This document shows, in pieces, positions 49,455-58,640 of a stretch of 64,000 nt of DNA; the stretch's first letter is position 1; each line of letters opens with the position of its first letter. The notes beneath the pieces are model-generated. The model was not told the origin of the DNA. It did not search any database and worked only from the letters and a program-made list of their open reading frames with translations. This DNA is from Pseudomonas tolaasii NCPPB 2192 (GTDB lineage: Bacteria > Pseudomonadota > Gammaproteobacteria > Pseudomonadales > Pseudomonadaceae): contig NZ_PHHD01000001.1 of NCBI RefSeq assembly GCF_002813445.1, forward strand, positions 5,766,001 to 5,830,000, given 5' to 3'. A program made the position numbers and the translations under genes.

Positions 49455-51314
49455 ATGTACCGTTTTTCGTTTCACCGCCCTTTGCTTGTCATCAGCCTGG
49501 GGCTTGTGTCCCAGTGCGTATCTGCCGCGCTGCAACCGTTGGCCGAAGCCCCGCTGGCCAGCGACACCGAGCTGCATTGCCACTTCAACCGCGACGCCAG
49601 CACCGACTGCACCACCACCTACCACTACACGATTCTCAAACCCAATGGTCGCGAGATGCTCTCGCGCATCAACTTCGACTACTCCGAAGGCGACACCCTT
49701 GAGGTCATCAGCGCCGAGTCCACCCAGCCCGGCGCCAAGCCGGTCAAGCTGGGGGCCGCGCAAATCGACACACGCACCGCGCCCAACCCCGACCAGGGTT
49801 TCAGCCGCGACAAGCAGACGTCGTTGGCCTTTCCCAACCTGCGCGTCGGCACCCAGGTTCGCTACACCGTGCGCGAACACCGTGCCGCCAAACCGCTGAT
49901 GACCCAGTTCCACTACGCCCTCACATTCGGTGCCAGCCCGGCCCGCCGTGATCGTTTCAAGGCGCGCTTTACCGCCGAGCGGCCGATCCAGTGGCGCAGC
50001 GAGCTGTTCGACGACTTCAAGGTGACGCCATCGGCCAACGGCAAGACGCTGGACGTGGTGCAAAAAGCCCCGACCTACTTCAACTACATTAACGAATCGT
50101 CCATCGCCGCCTTGCTCGTCATCCCGCGTCTTGAAGTGGGCAGCGCCCTGGATCGCCAGGCTTATTTCGGTGATTTCGCCCAGCGTTACAACCAGATCCT
50201 CGGCGCCAGCCTGCCGCCGCAAAGCGCCGCTGCCGTGGTCGCCGCACGCGGCTTGCCAGCGGCTGACCAGGTGGCTGCGCTGATGCAGCACATCAACGAT
50301 CACTACCGCTACCTGGGCGACTGGCGCGCGTCGGAGCGCGGCTACGTGCCGTTCAACCTGGCGGAAATCGAGCAGCATGGTTATGGCGACTGCAAGGACC
50401 TGGCGATTCTGCTCACCGCGCTGCTCAAGGCAGCCGGCATCCACGCCGAAACCGCGTGGGTCAGCCGAGGTGATGTGGTGGAATCCCTGCTGATTCCCGG
50501 CACCAATGCGCCCAACCACGCGATCGTGCGTGCCGAGGTAAACGGCCAGGTCTGGTGGCTCGACCCGACCAACCCGGTATTCGCCCCTGGCCAGGTGATG
50601 CCGGACATCCAGGACCGCTGGGTGCTGGTCAACAACGCCCAGGGCGAAGTCCGCGAGGAACACATTCCACTGGAACGCCCCAAAACCACTCTGCGCCTGA
50701 ATAAAACCGTGAAGCTGGACAAAGAAGGCCATGGCGAAACCCAGGCCAGCATCACCTTCAGCCGCCTGCCGCTGATGCGCCTGAGCGTCGCCGACCGCCA
50801 GCAGGGCAGCACTGCCACCGACCAGAACATCTGCGCCAATTTCGGCAACGATATCAGCGACTGCCACATCACCCGCCAGCCCACCGGGTTTGTGGTGCAC
50901 GACGGCTACACCGTCGACGCCCGCCTGAATGACCAGCGCGCCGTGGAAAAACTGGCGAACGACTTCGTCTACACCGACCCGTTGTTGAAAGACCAGTGGG
51001 ACGGCTTCATCAACTACCGCCGCCAGGGCCAACAGGCTGACTTGTATTTGGGCAACCCCGAAACCACCGACTACACCATCACCCTCACCGGCGGCCAGAT
51101 GGAAAAACCCGTCACCGGCTGCCAAGTGCTCTCGCCGTGGTACGACCTGGTGCTGGACGGGCAACGCAAGGACGGCGAACTGCGCTACCACTACCTCCTC
51201 ACCCAGAAAAAACGCTGGCTGACCCATGCTGAAATCGCCAGCGAGGCGTTCGGCAAGATGATTGACGACGCACGGGCGTGCGCGGAACAGGTGCATCAGG
51301 TGGTGAAGCTCTAA
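49455..51314 (+). CDS. DUF3857 and transglutaminase-like domain protein, exported
   Basis: A 619-residue periplasmic protein with signal peptide (residues 1-24, SLGLVSQCVSA). A DUF3857 beta domain (about 30-230) is followed by a transglutaminase-like core with the catalytic Cys in GYGDCKDLAILLTALLKAAG, His in APNHAIVRAEV and Asp in WWLDPTNP. These proteins occur widely in bacteria but their substrates are unknown; peptide cross-linking or cleavage is possible. GAGG precedes the ATG. Confidence 0.9.
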   Translation: MYRFSFHRPLLVISLGLVSQCVSAALQPLAEAPLASDTELHCHFNRDASTDCTTTYHYTILKPNGREMLSRINFDYSEGDTLEVISAESTQPGAKPVKLGAAQIDTRTAPNPDQGFSRDKQTSLAFPNLRVGTQVRYTVREHRAAKPLMTQFHYALTFGASPARRDRFKARFTAERPIQWRSELFDDFKVTPSANGKTLDVVQKAPTYFNYINESSIAALLVIPRLEVGSALDRQAYFGDFAQRYNQILGASLPPQSAAAVVAARGLPAADQVAALMQHINDHYRYLGDWRASERGYVPFNLAEIEQHGYGDCKDLAILLTALLKAAGIHAETAWVSRGDVVESLLIPGTNAPNHAIVRAEVNGQVWWLDPTNPVFAPGQVMPDIQDRWVLVNNAQGEVREEHIPLERPKTTLRLNKTVKLDKEGHGETQASITFSRLPLMRLSVADRQQGSTATDQNICANFGNDISDCHITRQPTGFVVHDGYTVDARLNDQRAVEKLANDFVYTDPLLKDQWDGFINYRRQGQQADLYLGNPETTDYTITLTGGQMEKPVTGCQVLSPWYDLVLDGQRKDGELRYHYLLTQKKRWLTHAEIASEAFGKMIDDARACAEQVHQVVKL

Positions 51315-51333
51315 CCCCCGACGCGGTTTATAG

Positions 51334-51365
51334 GTGGGAGCTGGCTTGCCTGCTCCCACATTTTT
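51334..51365 (+). terminator. Truncated REP acting as terminator between convergent genes
   Basis: GTGGGAGC (51334-51341) and GCTCCCAC (51352-51359) enclose a 10-nt remnant of REP and are followed by A and TTTTT. It lies 20 bp after the transglutaminase stop and 13 bp before the LysR stop. Confidence 0.65.
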
Positions 51366-51377
51366 AATCCGGTTTTG

Positions 51378-52271
51378 TCAGTTGGATTCGCCCAGCAACA
51401 ACCCCTGCTCCCGCGCGCACAACTCCACTACGTAATCCCACAACACCCGCAGCCGCACCGACTTGTGCAACTCCCGGCGCGAGCTGATCCAGTAGCTGCG
51501 CGAAATCCCCTCCCCCGGCAGCAACGGCACCAGATCCGGGTCGCCCGCCGCCATAAAGCATGGCAACACCGCGATGCCCAAACCCGAGCGCGCGGCCTGA
51601 TGCTGGGCAATCACGCTGGTGCTGTGAAACACCACCCGTGGGTTGCGGCAAAAACTGCTGAGAAATTTGAGCTCCTGGCTGAACAGCAAGTCATCCACGT
51701 AATCGATCCACGCATGGGCCGCGAGGTCCTCGCGCTTTTCGATGGGCGGGTTGCGGTCCAGGTAGGCGCGGCTGGCGTAGAGCGCGAGGCGGTAGTCGGT
51801 GAGTTTGCGCGTGACCAGTTGGTCGACACTGGGGCGTTCGAGGTGAATGCTGATTTCCGCCTCCCGGTTAAGAATGCTCACAAAACGCGGCACGGCCACC
51901 AGTTCCACTTCCAGCCCCGGATAGCGCTCAAACAGCCCGCCCATGCGGCTGGCGAGGAACATCACACCCAAGCCTTCGGCCACGCCAAGGCGGATCTTGC
52001 CCAGCGGCGCCGCGCAATGAGTGAGTTCGTCTTCAGCCAGCAATGCCACGTTTTCCATGGCTTCGGCATGTTTGAGCAGAGCCTCGCCGGCGGGTGTCAG
52101 CTCGTAACCCTGGGCGTGCTGCACGAAGAGCGCAGTGCCGAGGCTTTTCTCGATGGCCTCAATGTGCCGGGCCACGGTGGCGTGGGTGGTTTTCAGGCGC
52201 TGCGCGGCGGTCAACAGGCGGCCGCTGCGCTGTAACTCCAGAAAATACCGCAGGTCATTCCAGTCGAACAT
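51378..52271 (-). CDS. LysR-family transcriptional regulator
   Basis: A 297-residue regulator. The N-terminal winged helix (LRYFLELQRSGRLLTAAQRL followed by KTTHATVARHIEAIEKSLG) and the periplasmic-binding-like effector domain are typical. It is divergent from the GMC oxidoreductase gene and probably activates it in response to the alcohol substrate or its product. GGGAGTGAGG precedes the ATG. Confidence 0.92.
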   Translation of the reverse strand: MFDWNDLRYFLELQRSGRLLTAAQRLKTTHATVARHIEAIEKSLGTALFVQHAQGYELTPAGEALLKHAEAMENVALLAEDELTHCAAPLGKIRLGVAEGLGVMFLASRMGGLFERYPGLEVELVAVPRFVSILNREAEISIHLERPSVDQLVTRKLTDYRLALYASRAYLDRNPPIEKREDLAAHAWIDYVDDLLFSQELKFLSSFCRNPRVVFHSTSVIAQHQAARSGLGIAVLPCFMAAGDPDLVPLLPGEGISRSYWISSRRELHKSVRLRVLWDYVVELCAREQGLLLGESN

Positions 52272-52312
52272 GTCGCCTCACTCCCTTGGAAATGCGCACT
52301 TCCCGAGCCCTC

Positions 52313-52445
52313 TGTGGCGAGCGAGCTTGCTCGCGCTGGGCTGCGTAGCGGCCCTGAAACCTGAGACTCCAATATTTCAGAAAGACGGCGGCGCCCCTTC
52401 AAGGGGCCGCTACGCGCCCCAGCGCGAGCAAGCTCGCTCGCCACA
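52313..52445. repeat. REPIN of the GTGGCGAGCGAGCTTGC class
   Basis: Complementary arms of about 42 bp (52313-52354 and 52402-52445, minor mismatches) begin 42 bp upstream of the LysR start and occupy most of the divergent LysR-GMC intergenic region, so they must be compatible with the promoters. Confidence 0.85.
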
Positions 52446-52483
52446 AAGGGCCGTGCTGTTTAAAAACGCACAGCAGCTGGGTA

Positions 52484-52514
52484 AAAACTAACATTTTTAA
52501 GACGAAAACTAACA
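52484..52514 (+). promoter_or_regulatory. Direct repeats AAAACTAACA, 21-bp period, upstream of the GMC gene
   Basis: AAAACTAACA occurs at 52484-52493 and 52505-52514, two helical turns apart and about 40 bp before the GMC start. This would suit an activator bound on one face of the DNA, possibly the divergent LysR protein. Confidence 0.45.
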
Positions 52515-52554
52515 ACTAGGATGGACCCCATAAGAAAAACAAGCGAGACCTCAG

Positions 52555-54201
52555 ATGCCCATTGCAGCTGCTGAATACGATTACGTGGTAGTAGGCGCCG
52601 GCCCCGCGGGCTGCCTGCTGGCCAATCGACTGTCCGCCAACCCCGCTCACCGCGTGCTGCTGCTCGAAGCCGGTGGCCGCGACAATTACCCCTGGATCCA
52701 TATCCCCGTCGGCTACCTGTTCTGCATCGGCAACCCGCGCACCGACTGGTGTTTCAAGACCGAAGCCCAGGAAGGCCTGCAAGGCCGCGCCCTGAGTTAC
52801 CCCCGCGGCAAAGTGCTGGGCGGCTGCTCGTCGATCAACGGCATGATCTACATGCGCGGCCAGGCCCGTGACTACGACGGCTGGGCGGCGGAAGGCAATG
52901 CCGGCTGGGCCTGGAAAGACGTGCTGCCGTTGTTCAAGCAGAGCGAAAACCACTTCGCCGGGGGCTCGGAATTTCACAGCGATGGCGGCGAGTGGCGCGT
53001 CGAGCAACAGCGCCTGCATTGGCCGATTCTGGACGCCTTTCGCGACGCGGCGGCGCAAAGCGGTATCGCGCCGGTCAGCGACTTCAACCAAGGCGATAAC
53101 GAAGGCTGCGGGTACTTCCAGGTCAACCAGAAGGCCGGGGTGCGCTGGAATGCCGCCAAGGCGTTTCTCAAACCGGTGCGTCATCGCCCGAATCTTACGG
53201 TGCTGACTGAAGTGGAAGTCGACCGCGTGGTGCTGGAAAACGGCCGGGCTTCAGCAGTGGTTGGGCGTCAGCACGGCCAACAGGTGAGCTGGAAGGCGCG
53301 CAAGGAAATCGTGCTGTGCGCAGGCTCCGTGGGCTCGCCAGGCATTTTGCAGCGCTCGGGGATCGGCCCGTCGAATGTGCTCAAACCCTTGGGCATCGAG
53401 GTGCTGCACGAGCTGCCCGGTGTGGGTGGCAACCTGCAGGACCACCTGCAACTGCGGCTGATCTACAAGCTGGAAAATGCCCGCACCCTCAACCAGATCG
53501 CCGGCACCCTGCTGGGCAAGATGGGCATGGGCCTGCGCTACCTGTATGACCGCAGTGGCCCGTTGTCGATGGCGCCCAGCCAGCTCGGTGCGTTCGCCCG
53601 CTCCAGCCCGGAACAGCCTTCGGCCAACCTTGAATACCATGTGCAGCCGCTGTCGCTGGAGCGCTTTGGCGAGCCGCTGCACGCGTTTCCGGCGTTTACC
53701 GCATCAGTGTGCGACCTGCGTCCGCAAAGCCGGGGGCGCATTGATATCCGTTCGGCCAACCCGGCGGATGCGCCGCTGATCAGGCCCAACTACCTCAGCC
53801 ACCCGGAAGACCTGCGCGTGGCCGCCGATGCGATCCGCCTGACCCGTCGCATTGTGGCCGCCCCGGCGCTCAGCCAATTCAAACCGGTGGAATACCTGCC
53901 CGGCGATGCGTTGCAAACCGAAGAGGAACTGCACGAGGCCGCCGCGCGCATTGGCACCACGATTTTCCATCCGGTGGGCACCTGCCGCATGGGCAATGAC
54001 AAGGACGCGGTGGTCGATGCCCAACTGCGCGTGCACGGGGTGCCCGGCCTGCGCATTGCCGATGCCTCGGTGATGCCGCGTATCACCTCCGGCAACACCT
54101 GCTCACCTACACTGATGATCGCGGAGAAAGCCGCGCACCTGATCCTGTCGCCGAACACAAGGAACCTTGCCCCCGAGAAAGAACCGGCTCACGCAATCTG
54201 A
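52555..54201 (+). CDS. GMC-family FAD oxidoreductase (choline/alcohol dehydrogenase-like)
   Basis: A 548-residue flavoenzyme. The FAD-binding N-terminus YDYVVVGAGPAGCLLANRL, the GMC signature YPRGKVLGGCSSINGMIYMR and the C-terminal HPVGTCRMGND and GNTCSPTLMIAEKAA are all present. GMC enzymes oxidise alcohols such as choline, long-chain alcohols or polyethylene glycol. It is followed by an MHS transporter and has a divergent LysR regulator, so it is likely part of an uptake-and-oxidation module; no bet genes are present. The substrate is unknown. Confidence 0.93.
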   Translation: MPIAAAEYDYVVVGAGPAGCLLANRLSANPAHRVLLLEAGGRDNYPWIHIPVGYLFCIGNPRTDWCFKTEAQEGLQGRALSYPRGKVLGGCSSINGMIYMRGQARDYDGWAAEGNAGWAWKDVLPLFKQSENHFAGGSEFHSDGGEWRVEQQRLHWPILDAFRDAAAQSGIAPVSDFNQGDNEGCGYFQVNQKAGVRWNAAKAFLKPVRHRPNLTVLTEVEVDRVVLENGRASAVVGRQHGQQVSWKARKEIVLCAGSVGSPGILQRSGIGPSNVLKPLGIEVLHELPGVGGNLQDHLQLRLIYKLENARTLNQIAGTLLGKMGMGLRYLYDRSGPLSMAPSQLGAFARSSPEQPSANLEYHVQPLSLERFGEPLHAFPAFTASVCDLRPQSRGRIDIRSANPADAPLIRPNYLSHPEDLRVAADAIRLTRRIVAAPALSQFKPVEYLPGDALQTEEELHEAAARIGTTIFHPVGTCRMGNDKDAVVDAQLRVHGVPGLRIADASVMPRITSGNTCSPTLMIAEKAAHLILSPNTRNLAPEKEPAHAI

Positions 54202-54266
54202 ATAGCGGCGCCCCACCCGGCGTCGACAGTGGAACAACAATAAATAATCACTGTGAGGGATACCCG

Positions 54267-55889
54267 ATGTCAGAACATGCTCAACCTCTGGGCTCGGCGC
54301 TCGACGCGAGTGCCAGCAACGACTCCAAAAAGGTCATCTTCGCCTCGTCCCTGGGGACGGTGTTCGAGTGGTATGACTTTTTCCTTTACGGCGCGCTGGC
54401 GGCGGTGATCAGCAAGCAGTTCTTTGCCGGGGTCAACGACACCACCGCGTTTATCTTTGCCTTGATGGCCTTTGCCGCAGGCTTTGTGGTGCGGCCGTTC
54501 GGCGCGCTGGTGTTCGGCCGGTTGGGTGACATGATCGGGCGCAAATACACCTTTCTGGTCACCATCATTCTGATGGGCGTTGCCACGTTTTGTGTCGGGC
54601 TGTTGCCGACCTACGCGAGCATCGGCATTGCCGCGCCGATCATCCTGATCGTGTTGCGCATGCTGCAAGGCCTGGCATTGGGCGGTGAATACGGCGGTGC
54701 CGCCACCTACGTGGCCGAGCATGCGCCGCCGGGCAAACGGGGCTTCCACACCAGCTGGATTCAATCCACCGCGACCCTCGGCCTGCTGCTGTCGCTGCTG
54801 GTGGTGCTGGCTTGCCGCTACTTCACCGGCGACCAGTTCGAGGTGTGGGGCTGGCGCATTCCGTTTCTGTTTTCGATTGTTTTGCTGGGCATTTCCACCT
54901 GGATCCGCATGAGCCTGCATGAGTCCCCCGCATTTCTGAAAATGAAAGAGGAAGGCAAAGCCAGCAAGTCGCCGATTCGCGATTCATTCGGCAAATGGGA
55001 AAACCTCAAGATCGTGCTGATCGCGCTGTTCAGTATCAACGGCGGCCAAGCGGTGACTTTTTACGCCGCGCAGTTCTATGTGCTGTTCTTCCTGACCCAG
55101 TTCCTGAAAATGGACCCGGCGCTGGCCAACATGCTGCTGATCATCAGCGTGGTGATCGGCGCACCGTTCTTCATTCTGTTTGGCTGGCTGTCGGACAAGG
55201 TTGGGCGCAAACCCGTACTGATGCTCGGCCTGCTGTTGGCTACCGCGTTGTACTTCCCGATCTTCAAAAGCCTGGCGCACTACACCAACCCGGCAATGGA
55301 CCAGGCCAGCCATCAGGCGCCGATCACCGTGCTGGCTGACCCGGCCACCTGCACCTTCCAGTTCGACCCGGTGGGCAAGGCGAAATTTGACAGCCCGTGC
55401 GACAAGGTCAAGACCTTCCTGGTCAAGCAGGGCTTGCCCTACAGCAGCGCTGCCGCACCGGCCGGCAGCCCGGTGCAGGTGAGCGTGGGTGACGTGCGCA
55501 TCGACGGCTTCGACGAAGCGGCCCTGCGCGGTGCCGTGACCCTGGCCGGTTACCCGAGTTCGGCGGACGTGGCCCAGGTCAACAAAACCATGGTGGTGGT
55601 GCTGATCGTGGCGCTGATCCTGATCGCCGCCATGTGCTACGGCCCGCTGGCCGCGTTGATGGTGGAGTTGTTTCCGACGCGTATCCGCTATACCTCGATG
55701 TCGCTGCCCTACCACATCGGCAATGGCTGGTTTGGCGGGTTTCTGCCGACCGTGTCGTTTGCCCTGGTGGTGTACACCGGCGACATTTTCTATGGCCTGT
55801 GGTACCCGGTGGCGGTGACCGGCGTGAGCCTGCTCGTCGGGTTGTTCTGCCTCAAAGAAACCCGTCACGTGAACATCGACAATAACTGA
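54267..55889 (+). CDS. MHS-family MFS transporter (metabolite:proton symporter)
   Basis: A 540-residue transporter. GTVFEWYDFFLYGALAAVIS and FGRLGDMIGRKYTFLVTI are the MHS/ProP/ShiA hallmarks, and LQGLALGGEYGGAATYVAEH follows. Between helices about 8 and 9, residues ~350-430 form a hydrophilic insert with two Cys (ATCTFQFDPVG, SPCDKVK) that is longer than the usual family loop. GAGGG precedes the ATG. It probably imports the substrate of the GMC enzyme encoded 65 bp upstream. Confidence 0.93.
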   Translation: MSEHAQPLGSALDASASNDSKKVIFASSLGTVFEWYDFFLYGALAAVISKQFFAGVNDTTAFIFALMAFAAGFVVRPFGALVFGRLGDMIGRKYTFLVTIILMGVATFCVGLLPTYASIGIAAPIILIVLRMLQGLALGGEYGGAATYVAEHAPPGKRGFHTSWIQSTATLGLLLSLLVVLACRYFTGDQFEVWGWRIPFLFSIVLLGISTWIRMSLHESPAFLKMKEEGKASKSPIRDSFGKWENLKIVLIALFSINGGQAVTFYAAQFYVLFFLTQFLKMDPALANMLLIISVVIGAPFFILFGWLSDKVGRKPVLMLGLLLATALYFPIFKSLAHYTNPAMDQASHQAPITVLADPATCTFQFDPVGKAKFDSPCDKVKTFLVKQGLPYSSAAAPAGSPVQVSVGDVRIDGFDEAALRGAVTLAGYPSSADVAQVNKTMVVVLIVALILIAAMCYGPLAALMVELFPTRIRYTSMSLPYHIGNGWFGGFLPTVSFALVVYTGDIFYGLWYPVAVTGVSLLVGLFCLKETRHVNIDNN

Positions 55890-55911
55890 TCTTCCAACCC
55901 TGAAGATCCCC

Positions 55912-56000
55912 TGTGGGAGCGGGCTTGCCCGCGATAGCGGTGTGTCAGTCGATAGATTTTGCACTGACAGGACGCCATCGCGGGCAAGCCCGCTCCTACA
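55912..56000. repeat. REPIN of the GTGGGAGCGGGCTTGCC class
   Basis: Twenty-four-bp arms (55912-55935 and 55977-56000) match except for one base pair. It begins 22 bp after the MHS transporter stop. Confidence 0.88.
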
Positions 56001-56112
56001 TTTTGCTTTAGGCCACCCACACAATTTGCTGTACATCCATACAGATAATGATTGATCTAAGCTCTCCGACTGAGCATCCTGCAAGGCATCAACCCGATCT
56101 GATGTGATGAGC

Positions 56113-58062
56113 ATGCAGCTGTACCTCTGTGAAAAACCCTCCCAGGCCAAGGACATTGCGGCCGTGCTCGGCGCCAGCCGCCGTGGCGACGGGTGCTGGC
56201 TGGGCAATGGGGTCACCGTCACCTGGTGCATCGGCCATTTGCTGGAAACCGCCCCGCCCGACGCTTACGACGCCAAATACAAGCGCTGGGTACTGGCCGA
56301 CCTGCCAATCGTTCCGGAAAAATGGAAGATGCTGGTCAAGCCCAAGACCGCCAGCCAATACAAGGCGGTCAAACGGTTGCTGGGAGAAGCCCAGGAGTTG
56401 GTAATCGCCACCGACGCCGACCGTGAAGGCGAAATGATCGCCCGCGAGCTGGTGGAACATTGCCGTTATCGCGGGCCCATCCAGCGGTTGTGGCTGTCGG
56501 CGCTGGACGATGCTTCCATCCGCAAGGCCCTCGCTGCCCTCAAGCCCGGCGTCGAAACCTTCAGCCTGTACCACTCGGCGCTGGGTCGCTCGCGCGCCGA
56601 CTGGCTGATCGGCATGAACATGAGCCGTTTGTTCACTCTGCTCGGACGCCAGTCCGGGTATCAGGGCGTGTTGCCGGTGGGCCGTGTGCAAACCCCGACC
56701 TTGCGCCTGGTGGTGGACCGCGACCGCAGCATCGCCGACTTCGTGCCGGTGGCTTACTGGGCCATTGATGTGGACCTGCAACACGAGCGCATGACCTTTA
56801 CCGCCCAGTGGCGAGCGGCCGAGGATGCCTGTGACGACCAGGGCCGTTGCCTGAACCCGCAACTGGCGCGGGACGCAGCCGACGCCATGACACGCGCCGC
56901 GACAGCCCGGCTGATCAAGCTGCGCACCGAGCGCATGCGCGAAGTAGCGCCCCTGCCCTTCGACCTGGGTACCCTGCAGGAAATCTGTTCGAAAAAGCTC
57001 GGCCTCGGCGCCCAGGAAACCCTGGACATCGCCCAGTCTCTTTACGAAACCCACAAAGCCATCACCTACCCGCGCAGCGATTGCGGTTATCTGCCGCTGA
57101 GCCAGCACAGCGAGGCGCCAAAAATCCTCGCGGCGCTGGGCCGCGCCGATGCGGCGGTGAATGAACTGATGCCGCATATCGACGCCCAGCGCCGCTCGCG
57201 AGCCTGGAATGACGCGAAGGTCAGCGCCCACCACGGCATCATCCCCACCGGCGCGGGCAAGGATGTCAGCCAGCTGACCGGCAAGCATCGCGCAGTCTAC
57301 ACACTGATTCGCGCGCGCTATCTGGCGCAATTTCTGCCCAACCATGAATACGATCGCACCCAGGCGGATTTCGATTGCGCCGGCCATGCGCTGCGGGCCG
57401 TCGGCAAAGTCGTGATCGAGCCAGGCTGGAAACGCGCCTTACCCGAGGCGCTGGCACCGGCCAAAGGGCGTGAAGCTCCAGCACCGCAAGCCTTGCCCAT
57501 GCTGGTTCAAGGCCAGGATTACGAGGTAGCCAGGGTCAATCTCAAAGACCTTTGGACTCAACCGCCCAAACCCTTCACCGAGGGCGACCTGATCAAGGCA
57601 ATGAAGAACGTCGCCAAACTGGTGGAAGATCCGCTGCTCAAGCAAAAACTCAAGGACACCACCGGCATTGGCACTGAAGCGACCCGCGCCGGGATCATTC
57701 AGGGGCTGCTGGACCGTGGTTACCTGGTGAAAAACGGCAAGGCGCTATCCGCCACCCCGGCGGCGTTCAGCCTGATCGATGCGGTGCCGCGTGCCATTGC
57801 CGACCCTGGCACCACCGCGATCTGGGAACAGGCACTGGACATGGTGCAAAGCGGCGAAATGAGCCTGGAGGAGTTCGTCGCCAAACAAGCCGCCTGGATG
57901 AGCAAGCAGGTGGCACGCTGCAATGGCATGCGCATGACCATCACCGGCCCTGCCAGCCCGGCAGGTCGGGGTGCCGCGCCGTGGAAAAAGAAACGCAAGG
58001 CGGCCCCTCGCAAGACGGCAGCCAGCCCCAAGCGCGCGAAAAAGCCGCCGAACGCCGGGTAA
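56113..58062 (+). CDS. topB: DNA topoisomerase III
   Basis: A 649-residue type IA topoisomerase that breaks one DNA strand and helps decatenate and resolve recombination intermediates. Toprim motifs are YLCEKPSQAKDIA and VIATDADREGEMIA. The catalytic Tyr is in ITYPRSDCGYLP, near residue 319. The C-terminal tail is Lys/Arg-rich (KKKRKAAPRKTAASPKRA) and lacks zinc ribbons, as usual for TopB. Three starts lie close together (56104, 56107, 56113) with no strong ribosome site; 56113 fits the family N-terminus MQLYLCEKPSQ. Confidence 0.95.
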   Translation: MQLYLCEKPSQAKDIAAVLGASRRGDGCWLGNGVTVTWCIGHLLETAPPDAYDAKYKRWVLADLPIVPEKWKMLVKPKTASQYKAVKRLLGEAQELVIATDADREGEMIARELVEHCRYRGPIQRLWLSALDDASIRKALAALKPGVETFSLYHSALGRSRADWLIGMNMSRLFTLLGRQSGYQGVLPVGRVQTPTLRLVVDRDRSIADFVPVAYWAIDVDLQHERMTFTAQWRAAEDACDDQGRCLNPQLARDAADAMTRAATARLIKLRTERMREVAPLPFDLGTLQEICSKKLGLGAQETLDIAQSLYETHKAITYPRSDCGYLPLSQHSEAPKILAALGRADAAVNELMPHIDAQRRSRAWNDAKVSAHHGIIPTGAGKDVSQLTGKHRAVYTLIRARYLAQFLPNHEYDRTQADFDCAGHALRAVGKVVIEPGWKRALPEALAPAKGREAPAPQALPMLVQGQDYEVARVNLKDLWTQPPKPFTEGDLIKAMKNVAKLVEDPLLKQKLKDTTGIGTEATRAGIIQGLLDRGYLVKNGKALSATPAAFSLIDAVPRAIADPGTTAIWEQALDMVQSGEMSLEEFVAKQAAWMSKQVARCNGMRMTITGPASPAGRGAAPWKKKRKAAPRKTAASPKRAKKPPNAG

Positions 58063-58191
58063 ACATCGAAAAAATCCGGTAAATGACGTTTTTCGACGGG
58101 TTTGATGCCGCTTTGGACCTTGCTCCGCCACAGGCCGTCTAGGATTCTGTAGGGGACCGTGTCTACTAACAACAACACCGGAGTGGCCGCC

Positions 58192-58632
58192 ATGAAAACC
58201 GTCGCAGAAGTGCTCAAAGCCAAGGACCAGAAGAATCAGGAGGTCCATGTCATCAAACACGACCACACCGTGTTTGAAGCACTGGTCCGGATGTCGGAGA
58301 AAAACGTCGGAGCCTTGCCGGTCGTCAAGGACGGTGTCGTGGTAGGCATCATCAGTGAACGGGATTACGCACGGAAAATCATGCTCAAGGGGCTGTCGTC
58401 GGTCACCACCAAAGTCCATGAGGTGATGAGTTCTCCGGTGATCACTGTCGACACCCATAAAAAGGTCGATGAATGCATGAACATCATGACCGACAGTCAC
58501 CTGCGCCACTTGCCGGTGGTCGAAGACGGCAAACTGCTGGGGCTGTTGTCCATCGGCGACCTGGTGAAAGAAGCCATTGCCGAACAGGCCGATATGATCA
58601 GGCAACTGGAGCAATACATCCGCGGCGAATAG
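58192..58632 (+). CDS. CBS-domain protein
   Basis: A 146-residue protein consisting of two CBS domains (about 10-65 and 75-140), with VFEALVRMSEKNVGALPVVK and VDECMNIMTDSHLRHLPVVE as the characteristic repeats. CBS pairs bind adenine nucleotides or similar ligands and regulate partners. GGAG is well placed before the ATG at 58192. It is 8 bp before the sirtuin gene, so the two are probably co-expressed. NAD or AMP/ATP sensing for the sirtuin is conceivable but unproven. Confidence 0.9.
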   Translation: MKTVAEVLKAKDQKNQEVHVIKHDHTVFEALVRMSEKNVGALPVVKDGVVVGIISERDYARKIMLKGLSSVTTKVHEVMSSPVITVDTHKKVDECMNIMTDSHLRHLPVVEDGKLLGLLSIGDLVKEAIAEQADMIRQLEQYIRGE

Positions 58633-58640
58633 GAAACCCC

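Noticed and set aside
58068..58105. TCGAAAAA and TTTTTCGA after topB as a terminator
   Set aside because: The arms are AT-only with a 15-nt gap, and the stem lacks the GC content of an intrinsic terminator.
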